From NCBI GenBank assembly GCA_029204225.1, contig CM055095.1, positions 39,114,141 to 39,178,140 on the forward strand: a stretch of 64,000 nucleotides of DNA. Reading direction: 5' to 3'. Below are positions 1 through 10,005 of this stretch, one piece after another; position 1 is the stretch's first letter; each line of letters opens with the position of its first letter. The DNA is from Diphasiastrum complanatum (lineage: Eukaryota; Streptophyta; Lycopodiopsida; Lycopodiales; Lycopodiaceae). A model generated the notes under the pieces. The model searched no databases. It saw only the letters and a list, made by a program, of their open reading frames with translations, and was not told the origin of the DNA. The translations under genes were made by a program, and so were the position numbers.

Positions 1-767
1 GAGGAGAGACCAGTAACACAACAAGATCAATTGAGGTATGACAAGAGGGCCAAGAAGGCTCTATACATGATAAAGATGAATGTTATCAATGAACTTCTCA
101 AGGAAGTTGGAAAGTGCACATCATCTTTGGAAGCTTGGAATTCATTGAAGAAGCTTTATGAATCCAAGTCTACTTCTAGAGTATTGACTCTAAGAAGGCA
201 AATCTTTTCTTGTTTGCAAAAGAATGAAGAAAGTCCAAGTACTTTTGTTTTGAGAATGAAAGCATTGAATGATGAGTTAGCTTGCATAGATGAAAGCATT
301 AAGGAAGGAGAGCTTATTCAAGTGATTCTTAATGGCTTGTTGGATGCTCATGCTAACATTGTTCAAAGTATTGCTATTCAAAAGACTTTGACAAGTTTGA
401 TGGATCTTCAAGAGATCTTGATCAATGAGGAATATAGGCTTCAAGCAAGAGGTGGATCTACATCGACACTTCAAGAGGATGCTATGTTCACAAAGGGCAA
501 AATCAAGGGCAAAACCAAAAGTAAGTGGTCTAAAGGGCAAGATCAAGTGGATGCTTCTTCAAGTGGCAAAAAGAAGGATAGATCAAAAGTCAACTGCTTC
601 TATTGTGGCATCAAGGACACTTTGCAAGTGAGTGCTACAAGAAGAAGAGAGATCAAGGAGAAAAGCAAGGTAATCTTACTCTTGATGAGGATGGTTTGGA
701 TGTTCAAGATGCAAATGATGATGCTATTGTGATGTCTTCATGTATGCTTGCTAATGATGGAGATCTA
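1..767 (+). pseudogene. copia gag fragment, copy 1 (frameshifted at the zinc knuckle)
   Basis: Gag polyprotein remnant of a Ty1/copia retrotransposon; Gag packages element RNA in virus-like particles. The reading from about 31 onward matches the gag of the element at 47.9 kb almost base for base (UBN2-type gag, then a Lys-rich linker, then the start of a CCHC zinc knuckle CFYCGIK). One A is missing from the run after CGIK (about 615), so the frame is lost inside the knuckle; the same deletion is present in the copy at 36385. Homology stops at 767, just before the protease motif. The 5' part lies outside the window. Not functional. Confidence 0.85.
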
Positions 768-1201
768 TAACCCAAGTCTTGCCTAGTGGGCCCCGCCACA
801 GTACAGTAGAATAATAAGTGCAAGGCACTGGCATCCTGTGTGTATAAGCCCAGCCACCAATGAGCACAATTAGCAAGTTGTAATTCCTAGGAATAAGAGA
901 CTAGGGGCTTAAAACTCTAAAATGACATTAGAGGCCCTAAGTCAAGTTGCAAATAAAAAAGCTAAAAGGGTCCAACTTAAAACTCACATGAATCATGTGA
1001 GTGCCCTTGTGCTTTCTTAGCACCATTAGATTTAAGTTGTGTTTCTTTAAAAGGCTTGGATTAGAATCCTTGTCCCAATGAAGTGGCCAATGAGAGTAAA
1101 GGAGACTCACCTCTAAAATCTATAAGAGAGAGTCATTTCTTTTGTATTGTATCATCTTCCATTCTCTTCTTAATAAAACTCTCTTGGTTTCTCCATCTCC
1201 A

Positions 1202-1310
<109 letters not shown>

Positions 1311-1461
1311 ATGTTGGGATAGAATAGCCTTGGGTAGGCGCTCGAGCCCCCAAAGCCTTTCTCAGCCTAGGCATTCTCTCTCTCCCTCTCTCTCCTCTCC
1401 CTCTCTATTCTTGCTATGTAGGTGAAGGCGAGGTTGCCGCTCCCAGCAACGAACCCCTATG

Positions 1462-2319
1462 CTACACCGACGACACAACAGTGGATGTAGAGGCAGCGCC
1501 ACGCATTCGTTTGTTGGTCGTTGTGTTAATAACTGCAGGTTGGGAGGATGTGGATGCTTGATATGGTGGATAAAGACTAGTATGTGGCATGAGGGCAGAC
1601 AAAAGGGATGAGCGTTGGAAACCATGCACTTTTGTCTCGAGAAGTGTGCAAGCAAAGTGACACAACAGGGGGGCTGCTGCGATTCGCTCACGGTTGTTGG
1701 GTTTGATGGATTTGGTTAGTTCTCAAATAAGGAAGCTATGCCAGTCATATGGCACAACGGAGGGGTTAGGAAATTCCAAAAAGAATTCCACTATATGACT
1801 CAGCAGCGTAGACTGTATTCTGTCCTTGCGAAATGTTGAAATAACCAGAAAGTTATTCAACAGATGCGCAGCCGTCTGAATGACGGGTTCCGTGATAGCT
1901 TCTATCAGGTAGCCATTGTTAGTCTAGATGGGAATTTCTGGTGTGGTTTGGGTGACGAACGGTTTGATCAGAGCTTTGGCGTGGCGATGGGAGATGGGTT
2001 GACGATCACCGGACATAATGCCAACAGTGACCATCGAGTCGGCATTAATCCTGACCTTGTACATGGTACCTTGGTATAGGAAGTGGAAATGAGCCTTGTC
2101 CTCATCCCCGGTGGCGTAAGCGTGAAGGGCGAGGCCCATGTTAATCTCAGAATGGAAGAGCGCTAGGTAAAAACCCATTGCCACTAGAAGTGCACTGGCT
2201 GTCTGTAGCCATGGTTGGATCAGAGTGTCAGAGGGTAGAGGCCAAATTTGTGTGGCCTCGGGGATGCCATGCTGGATCACTTGTTTGGCTCTAGAGTTTT
2301 CAGAGGATGAGGAGGCCAT
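1462..2319 (-). pseudogene. Unknown protein, 131-codon ORF plus interrupted continuation, copy 1
   Basis: The ORF at 1924-2319 begins MASSSSENSRAKQVIQHG and encodes 131 residues with a hydrophobic stretch (ASALLVAMGFYLALF). After its TAG stop the same frame stays open for about 60 more codons, hits another stop, and continues to about 1462 with a Thr/Ser-rich basic C-terminus. It therefore looks like the decayed remnant of a longer protein of about 290 residues, broken by at least two stops. The copy at 38442-38837 differs by only a few residues. I do not recognise the family; a capsid- or nucleoprotein-like origin is possible but unsupported. It lies antisense to the surrounding copia gag. 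Confidence 0.5.
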
Positions 2320-2636
2320 CTTAGCAATGATGATTAGTGGTCAGAAAAATAAAAAAATGGTGGAAAATGGAAAAGAGTGTGGAAACGACAGAAAATTGTA
2401 AATAACGAGTGTTGGATGATAAGGAGTGTAGTTCAGAGTGCAAATCGATGTTCAGTAATATCAGTTGACAATTGGTAGGAAGTTTGGTTGCAAACGGAGA
2501 ACTTGGTAATTTTAGAGTAAATATCAGCAAAGCTTCGCTAGCAAAGGTGACAAATGACTCAAATTCAGCCCTTACATAGCAGAATTTAGAGTGTGTATTA
2601 GGTGAAATCCACTTTCCCTTGCTCATTCCCTCGAAT

Positions 2637-2900
2637 TCTATGCTAAAAACTAGTTGAAGAGGGAGTGTGAGAAATTTCAATTAGTTTTGCTATTTTGGTC
2701 ATATTTGTATATTTAGCAATTGAGCCCGATTTTGAATATATATTAGTCTAAAAGAATTTGAGTAATCACTTTTAGAAAGTGTGGGAAAGTATAGTACTCG
2801 AGTTTTAGAAGATTCAAATTTGAATGGTGGAGACATTGAATCTAGTCCACATTAATGCTAGAATTTTTGTTATGGAGGGAAACCAAACTCATTAATGAGT
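2637..2900 (+). mobile_element. copia 3' end: polypurine tract and partial LTR
   Basis: The polypurine tract GAAGAGGGAG (about 2656-2665) is followed by TGTGAGAAATTTC, the start of an LTR of the A/C/G copia group, at 2666. Homology to other LTRs in the window fades after about 2890, so the LTR is truncated. With the gag fragment it frames the foreign segment as a derivative of one copia element. Confidence 0.75.
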
Positions 2901-3150
2901 CATGGATCTGCTATATATGGCTATTGACGAGCATGAAACTTCATGTCTCTCACCCTAGCAACTATGAACTTCACTTGTGTTTCAGAGAAGCGGTTTGGAT
3001 ATTGTATGTTACCTTCAATAAGAGGAAGGGTTTTCCGTTGGCCCACGGGATGTTTCGTCTTCCTCAAAGGCATTGCACTTTTTGAAGGAGTTCCTGTTTG
3101 GTGGCCAAGGATGGTTATGATCAGATCTGCAGGTAATCACAACATGGAAG
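2901..3150. other. Unassigned spacer with a short exon-like ORF
   Basis: About 250 bp between the LTR fragment and the CAF1 block. A plus-strand ORF (2943-3158) ends in a string with a splice-donor-like CAG/GTAATC at about 3130. I recognise no domain and see no partner exon. It could be a captured exon or chance. Confidence 0.25.
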
Positions 3151-3290
3151 GAACTTGAATAGCGCCCTTAGATATAAATCAGAAAATCTTTGCTTGCGCG
3201 GATTTGAACAACTCCGTGGAAGCTGCTATAGAGCAAAGCAAAATCGTTTGGCTAGAAGTTATAGCCAAACTAACCCAGCTAATAGTGTGT

Positions 3291-3326
3291 CACACACACA
3301 CACACACACACAGACACACACACAGA
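3291..3326. repeat. (CA)n microsatellite
   Basis: CA-rich run with one CAGA interruption upstream of the CAF1 copy. In the second copy the homologous site is a (GC)n/(CA)n compound run at about 30821-30855. Confidence 0.9.
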
Positions 3327-3929
3327 GGTCTTGTTTTTGCTTTTTGGATATTAAGCAGCATGCGTCGTCATTTTTTTTTATGCTTTTACTTTTTTGGCTT
3401 AACTATTCTGTATTCGTTCTTTGCATGAGCCATTCTAATTTTGTGCATTTGCTATTTGGGTATTAAGGAGCATGCGCCATTGCTAGGCTATTATGCTTTT
3501 ACTTTTTCGGCTTATCTATTTTGCATTCGTTCTTTGCATGAGCCATTCTAGTTTTATGCATTTTCTTTTTGGTCCTCAATTATGTGCAAAGTTTGCATGT
3601 GGAATTTTTGGATGCCAACTGATAATGCATGTTCTATTTCGACCCGTTGACTTTTTATTAAACTCCATTGAATGACCTCACCATATAGTATTGCCTTTTT
3701 GCAATGCAAGGCCAAAAAATTTGTATGAAAGTGAGAATGCTCCATGTATGGATTCACTATAGAGATATTAATGGCACATGTTTTAGCCTGGCCATGTGGT
3801 AGACGCCATTAGACAGACCACTTAATTTGTAAAGGCTAGTGTTTACGCCTTCCCTAACATGTATATATATATATATGAATAAATAATCGAGCTTTTTAGC
3901 TTTTCCTCTTACTCCATCGCAGAGACAAC

Positions 3930-3936
3930 TATAAAA
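3930..3936 (+). promoter_or_regulatory. TATA box of CAF1 copy 1
   Basis: TATAAAA about 340 bp before the CAF1 start codon, followed by a C/T-rich leader. It is conserved in the duplicate at 31302-31308. Confidence 0.6.
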
Positions 3937-4271
3937 CCCATCTCCTTTTATTATATCCCTTCATCCATCCCAGCAGCAGCATCAAAGGCAGTGACGCCTG
4001 ATCCTTCGTAGCGCCGGCGATCCCGCCACTACTCCATGCATGCAGATCATTGCCTTGTGCTTTTGTTTCAGTTGAAAGCTGTTCGATTTCTACTGCTTCC
4101 GATACCCACCCCTTACTTCATATCGCCCGCATCTGGAAACAGGAAATACTCTTCCTGCATCCAAGCTCTCTTTCTACTCCTCCCCAACTGCTTCGAAGCC
4201 TTTCTGATCACAATTTTCACAAAGCGCTTTCAATTGATTGCTGCAGTTTGCTACTACCAGCATCACAGCAC

Positions 4272-5239
4272 ATGACGACGACTATTTCCACCGCAGGAGT
4301 CTCTATCCGCATCAGGGAGGTGTGGGCAGATAATCTAGAAGAAGAACTTAAGTTCATCAGAGGAGTCGTACACACCCACCCATATATTGCCATGGACACG
4401 GAGTTCCCCGGCGTGGTGATCAAATCCAGTGGCGTCTTCATAAGCAGCTTCGATTACAACTATCAAACTTTAAAATTAAACGTCGACAAGCTGAAGCTGA
4501 TCCAGCTAGGGTTGGCTTTCACAGATGCGCACGGCAATCTGCATACGTGCAACACAGGCGAAGGCTGCGTTTGGCAATTTAACTTCCGTGAATTCCATCT
4601 CAGGGAAGATCTCCATGCGCCTGACTCAATTGACCTTTCGAAGCAAAGCGGCATAAATTTCCAGATGAATGAAGATAGGGGTATTGACGCCTCCATCTTT
4701 ACTTACCTGTTCGCGTCTTCAGGAATTGTTCGTAATCCGAATGTGCATTGGATGACTTTCCACGGCGCCCACGACTTTGGCTACCTCTTAAAGATGCTGA
4801 CTCAACAAAATCTACCTGAGTGGCAAGCAGATTTTTTCAGCCTCATGAAGTTGTTTTTTCAACTTTTTATGATGTCAAGTATTTGATGAGATTTTGTGAC
4901 AACCTGTATGGAAGTTTGAATAAGCTAGCTGAGAAGCTGAACGTGGAGAGAGTTGGATCTTGTCATCAAGCTGGATCTGACAGCCTTCTCACAGCTCGCA
5001 CATACACGAAGCTGAAGCAAGCATTCTTTCATGGATCTACGGACAAGTTCGCCTGCGTGCTCTATGGATTGGACTCTTTTAGCACTTGTGTTGAAGGGTC
5101 TTTAGACTGGATTTACCCCACACCGGTAAATGGAGAACACGGATATCTCAAGCAAGACAATTCAAAAGATTTATGCTCAGTTAATTCCCTAAATCATAGA
5201 GATGTTCGCCATTTTGTGAGCTCTTCATTTTGGTATTGA
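4272..5239 (+). pseudogene. CCR4-associated factor 1 (CAF1/POP2), frameshifted copy
   Basis: CAF1 is the DEDD-family 3'-5' exoribonuclease of the CCR4-NOT complex, which shortens mRNA poly(A) tails in the cytoplasm. Reading from ATG 4272 gives the family N-terminus ([12 protein letters not shown]), MDTEFPGVV with the first two acidic catalytic residues, and the HDFGYLL motif. Compared with the intact copy, one C is missing at about 4859, which ends the frame at 4886. The rest, including [14 protein letters not shown] with the last catalytic Asp, continues in the next frame (4820-5239). A second indel (an extra T at about 5079) alters the C-terminus. With two frameshifts it is most likely a pseudogene. 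An in-frame upstream ATG at 4050 would add 74 residues unlike the family, so 4272 is preferred. Confidence 0.9.
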
Positions 5240-5540
5240 AAACCCAGTCAAATTCTGATAAACTGTTGAGGCTGTATATGCCGAATTTGTTCTTGGTTTT
5301 AAGCAATGAAGATTTTTCTTGATTGGAGTACATGAACCATGCATAAAACATAACTAATTGTTTAGTTCCATATCATGACAGTTTGGTTGCAGTTTCGTTA
5401 TTCATTGCAGACACCAACTAGCATAGTTGTTGGAGGTTTTGATGATCATTGATTAGACTCTGAGGATGCACTCAAATACGGATGGATTAGGCAAACACCA
5501 CAAAAACTAAACGCGTGTCTCTTAAGTATTAACTACTTTG

Positions 5541-5974
5541 TCTTCGCTCGTTGGACGGTCTGCAATCTTGTTGACCTTTTGATTATGGCTTTCCCCGGTG
5601 AATCTGAATTCTAGAACTCCTTTTTGGTTGTTCATCAACGTTCCTTGGTGTAGTTTGGCAGCATGATCTCATTGTTAGAAGAATCTTTACTAGAATTATC
5701 TGCTCAAAGAATCTTCGCCAGAATCTTCTAACATGCCCCCACTGCAATTTTGGTGACAGTCCCTTAGCACCCGCGTATGGCATTGGCATTAGCGTGCGTG
5801 GATGTGAAACCATTGCAGAAGAGAGAGAAGAGGCATATGGACAGGAAGGTTGAGCTGCTTAGGAGAGGAAATAAAACGGAAATAAATAAATAAAAGAAGA
5901 AAAATGAGAAAACAGTGAAAAACAACAAAAAAACAATAAAAGAAAAGTCCAGTCCTTGTATGTTTTTTTTGGAC
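5541..5974. other. Spacer with no recognisable gene
   Basis: Non-coding DNA after the CAF1 block, ending in an A-rich stretch (5870-5945) just before the poly(T) run. A minus-strand ORF of 76 codons (5583-5813) has no recognisable motif. Confidence 0.4.
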
Positions 5975-6591
5975 TTTTTTTTTTTTTTTTTGAAAGAGAG
6001 TTCTTTATTGACCCTTTTCTAGCTGTTTGCCCTTGGCATCTTCGGCGTCACGGTTCTTGCGATGGGTGTCTGCAACTATACGGACGAATCGGGACCACAA
6101 TTGGCTGCGATGAATGGATTGCGAGCAAATTGGGCCGAATGCCATGTGCATATTTTTCCAGAATTGTGTGGCATACCATCTTTCCAACTGGGCTATATTG
6201 ACAAATGACGTTGTTGATAGCCGATGGTAGGTCCGATATAGCGGTAGCTGGTCCACGATCGCCGTGGTTTTAAAGGCCAGGTTGGGGTCGAAACAATACT
6301 CTCCAAAACAGCTGTCCCACTTGGTGTCGACTTTGCTGGCCGTCAGAAGGGTTTCCACATTGTAGTTAGCCTTTCGAACTATTGGGTCCAGTGAATTGGC
6401 CGCTTCAGTGAGAAATCAATTGAGGGCACATTGGAAGTCAACCGCCGTGCTCCAAATGGCCAGATATAAGCCCCTACACTTGGAGTTTTCAGTGCGGACC
6501 ATGACCTTCTTCGGGGTAGTGGATGATATGCCAGATCAACACGTAGAACCACCGGAGCTGTGAGATATTCCTTGATGAGCTCGAGGTTGCG
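5975..6591 (-). pseudogene. Retroposed polyadenylated cDNA of unknown protein, truncated
   Basis: On the minus strand a coding stretch ends at a TAA that overlaps AATAAA (complement of 6004-6009), followed 12 nt later by 17 A residues (complement of 5975-5991). That is the 3' end of a polyadenylated mRNA, so this is an integrated cDNA. Two frames, split by a shift at about 6415, give one interrupted protein: an N-terminal part with YIWPFGARRLTSNVPSIDF, then a C-terminal part with CFGEYCFDPNLAFKTTA and a Lys/Glu-rich end. The 5' end is removed by the LTR starting at 6592. I do not recognise the protein; host mRNA and RNA-virus mRNA are both possible. Confidence 0.55.
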
Positions 6592-7239
6592 TGTGAAAGA
6601 TTTCGGATCCTTAAGATCCAATCTACTTGAATGATCTTTGGTTAGAAAGAGAAATACACTACCAATCTCACCAATGTAAAAAAATCAGCATCTACACACA
6701 ATTTGAGATGCAAACACTAATAGAACTTGATCAAACTTGAATGAAATGATTATGTACTGTTGCTTTCCGTACAAAACCAGCAAGCTATTGTATTTCACAC
6801 GTGTGGATCCAAAAATAACAATTATAGATCATTCTACACATAGAATTGCAAGCAATCACCAAGATAGTGCACCAATGGATAGTAGAACCCAAGAGCCATG
6901 TATAAGCATGAAATGAAATAGAGAAGAGAGAAGATGACTCAATCCACGAGTTACATCCTTTTATAACAGGTCCAAACCCTATTTGGCCACTTGGCTTTCC
7001 TACCAAAATGCTAACCCTACTAATTTTGGGTCTAGATTCAATGTTCTCAACTTATTCAAATTGAATCTACTCAAACTCGCATTCTATCTTAACCACACTA
7101 TCAAAAAGTGTTTATTTAAATGAAATTTAGACTAAAGAACTTTGAAAAGTCAACCTCTAAGTCTAAAACAAGTTTTGGCCTCAATATGCCAAATATGGAA
7201 ATATTGCAAAATGTGATGAAACTAGTTGAATCTTTCACA
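6592..7239 (-). repeat. LTR of element A (3' LTR)
   Basis: 648 bp, starting TGTGAAAGATT and ending CTTTCACA on the plus strand, flanked on the element side by the polypurine tract (plus CTCCCTCTTC, 7240-7249). In element orientation it has TATAAAAGG (complement of about 6957-6966) and a CACACGTGTG palindrome at 6796-6805. Confidence 0.9.
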
Positions 7240-8335
7240 CTCCCTCTTCAACTAGTTTTAGTGTAGACTTTGATAATACTCCAAGTGAAGTCCTATGCTT
7301 CATGAACAAGACTTTTTCCAATGCTTTGGTGAAGATATCAGCTACACATTCCCTTGAAGACACGTGTTGAAGCTCCACCTCCTTTGCAATGACTCGCTCC
7401 CTCACAAAATGATATTGTATCTCAATATGCTTGCTCCTAGCATAGTTTTTGACCATAGAACTTTGATCCATCATAAGAATGATCTTCTTCCTAAGAATAG
7501 ATCTCCTTTCAATGATCATTTAATGCTCAAAATAGAAACAACCATAATTGATATAGAGAATAGTGTTCACTTGGGATGCTTCAGTATTTCTTACATCAAT
7601 TTTACATGTAAAAATGTGACTAGAACCTGAAGAATCATATAGAATGTAAATGAGATGATTCCACCATGCTTCCAACTCTGAACTCTCTGGAAAAATACAA
7701 CAAACAAACAATAAATTGAGTGATCAACTTTTGCTTGCATGTCTCCTCCTCCTTTGTCCTTTGTTGCCTTGTATCCACCATGATACTCCATGAATGAGCC
7801 TCCATCTTCATCTTGCCTCAAGATACCATCATACCTTGATGACTTGACCATGAATGAGTGACATAATAAACCTCCAATACCTTCATCTCCATCAGCAAAA
7901 TCAGACAAGAATGCTAGTACAAATCCAACATCAAAACAATGCTCACCAATGTAGCTAGTTTTACCATATCTTGACAATTTGCACACATCCACATGAAATT
8001 GCTCAACCATGAGATAGAACAAGTAAAGTAAACTTGAACAACACTTCCTTGTTGCTCCTTTGACCTTACTTGAGTCTTCAATATGCTGTAAAAATAGATC
8101 TATAACACCTTTGCCAATTACCTCTCCTTTGATGGTCTTGACTAGCTCCAAATTGCCAACTTCCCTTTTGACTAGTTGAAGCCCTTTGAGATCAACCTCT
8201 TGATCTTAAGCTTGACCATCAAAGTTATTGAGAAAACTTTGTTTTCCAGATCCAATACTTGATTTTACAACAAGATAACATCCATCCACTTGCATAGCTC
8301 CATATAAACAAGAAGATCCTCCAAAAGATGTTCCA
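7235..8335 (-). pseudogene. C-type tail region plus RNase H end of element A
   Basis: The ORF 7591-8151 (186 residues) corresponds to the C-terminal part of the element C ORF (LELVKTIKGEVIGKGVIDL, then CCSSLLYLFYLM, then a second hydrophobic segment and a GGSFME stretch). The frame then breaks, and 7235-7519 carries DQSSMVKN joined directly to ARSKHIEIQYHFVRERVIAK, the conserved end of copia RNase H, ending EEGV at the polypurine tract. A C-type segment has thus been spliced into an autonomous-type 3' end. Stops and shifts make it non-functional, but it shows the C tail is not unique to C. Confidence 0.75.
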
Positions 8336-9953
8336 CTCTTCATAAGAGCTTGATACTCGAGATCCATTGCTTGGATCCACTCCTCTTCTTTACTTGTCTG
8401 ATATACATTTGTAGGCTCATCCAAAGAGGTTAGGAAAGCAACATAATTTCCAAAAACTACTTGCTTACCCTTTTGATCATATGTGAGCCTTGAAGGTACT
8501 TGTCTTTCTCTTGATGTTCTCCTTGGCTTTTGACTTGATGAAGGTCCATCATCACCACCATCCAAAGTAGGATCCTTCTCATTAACATCAAGAATGTTAG
8601 ATCCATCCACTCTACCATCAATCATGCTTGAAGACACCTTTGGAATGTTCCCCTCATCAAAAATGACATCTCTACCAACAATCACTTTGTTAGTAGAAGG
8701 AATGTAAACCTTGTAGGCTTTACTCACCTCACTATATCCAACAAAAATACCTCTTCTTGAAGATGGATCCTCCTTGGTCCTATCATCAAGAGTAATGTTG
8801 ACATAGCATGTGCATCCAAAGGTTCTTAGAAAGTTGACCCTCGGCCTCCTCTTGAATAGCATCTCAAAAAGTGTCCTTCCATCCAAAATAGCACTCGGCC
8901 ACCTATTGCACAAGAAATTGGCACACAACAAGGCTTGATCCCAAAATGGTTTGTCAAGATTAGCACTTAACCTCATAGCTATAGCACTTTCACATAAACT
9001 CATATTCTTCCTTTCAGCCAATCCATTTTGTTGTGGGGTCCTTGATGTTGTACACTCCCTCTTGATCCCATGCTCATCACAAAAGGCCTTGAACTTGTTA
9101 GATATGTACTCACCACCATTGTCACCTATCAAGCACTTGATCTTTGTGAAAATTTGGTTCTCCCTTGTATTCTTGAACTTGACAAAGACATCATACACTT
9201 CATCCTTGCTCTTTAGTACATAGATCCAACAAAATCTACTAAAATCATCAGCTCCACTATTGTTAATTGTAGTAAATCCATAGCACAAGGCTCACAAACA
9301 TGCTTGTCATTACTTAAGGAACTTGGAAGACCAATCACAACATTCTTCCTTGCCATTACCTCCAATGACTTGAATTTGAGGTGTCCCATCCTTTTGTGCC
9401 AAACCTCTTGAATAGAAATTTGCTCCCTTGCAACACATCCAACTTGGTGAGCAATAACACAAGCATCAAGTTTGAACAACTTCCCTTGCCTTTTACCTTT
9501 TCCAATCAAGACATCCTTCCTTTTGATCAAACAAGCATCTCCATCAAACTCCACCTTGAGGCCCTTACATAGCATTTGACTCACACTAAGCAAATTCTTG
9601 GTAATAGATGGAATAAACAAGACATCCTCCAAATGAACATTCCTATCTGTAGAGAGAGAAATAGGAATTGTGCCAATCCCTTTGATTGCACACTCACCAT
9701 CATTGGCCGTGTAGATCACCCTCTTGTCATCTCCATATGCCAACAAAGAAGTGAAGTACTCTTTGTGAAAGGTCATGTGTGAATTTGCATCTTTAACATC
9801 CAAAGCATCCTCATCAAGAGTAAGATTATCTTGCTTGTCTCCTTGATCTCTCTTCTTCTTGTAGCACTCACTTGCAAAGTGTCCTTTGATGCCACAATAG
9901 AAGCACTTGAGCTTTGATCTATCCTTATTTTTGCCACTTGAAGAAGCATCCAT
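8206..9953 (-). pseudogene. Gag-pol fragment of element A: zinc knuckle, defective protease, integrase
   Basis: 9213-9953 has the CCHC knuckle CFYCGIKGHFASEC and the GAG-pre-integrase region (EVWHKRMGHL), but the protease active site is deleted: the sequence jumps from ALDVKDAN to SHMTFHKEYF and lacks the WWIDSGAS core. Next, 8206-9288 has integrase (DDFSRFCWIYVLKSKDEV, GDNGGEY, PQQNGLAERKN), with a deletion removing the segment around the first catalytic Asp. The fragment runs into the integrase-RT linker (KGKQVVFGNYVAFLTSLDEP) and then crosses to C-type sequence at about 8330. Confidence 0.85.
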
Positions 9954-10005
9954 TTGATCTTGCCCTTTAGACCACTTGCTTTTGGTTTTGCCCTTTTGGC
10001 TCTAT

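Larger units (their letters stand above)
3151..5540 (+). repeat. CAF1 gene block, segmental duplicate copy 1
   Basis: Near-identical to 30664-32908, covering upstream DNA, promoter, coding region and about 300 bp of 3' flank. Because promoter and flanks are included, the copies arose by DNA-level duplication, not retroposition of an mRNA. Copy 1 has an extra local tandem duplication of about 100 bp near 3379-3575 that is single in copy 2, and a longer (CA)n tract at about 3291-3326. Confidence 0.9.
6592..10005 (-). mobile_element. copia element A, truncated mosaic
   Basis: Minus-strand copia element with its 3' LTR at 6592-7239 and coding DNA running to 10005 in gag. The 5' end (N-terminal gag, leader, 5' LTR) is missing: at about 10005 gag is fused directly to the RNase H end of element B. 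Internally it is mosaic. Gag to the integrase-RT linker resembles the autonomous G family, 7450-8335 resembles the tail of element C, and the last part returns to a G-like RNase H end. Confidence 0.8.

Noticed and set aside
277-546. Minus-strand ORF of 89 codons (also 36661-36930, 48305-48574)
   Set aside because: Shadow of the copia gag frame on the other strand.
1462-2319. Calling the unknown foreign-segment protein a viral capsid
   Set aside because: No conserved motif that I can name supports a virus family; left as unknown.
5583-5813. 76-codon minus-strand ORF
   Set aside because: No motif and no second copy; insufficient support for a gene.
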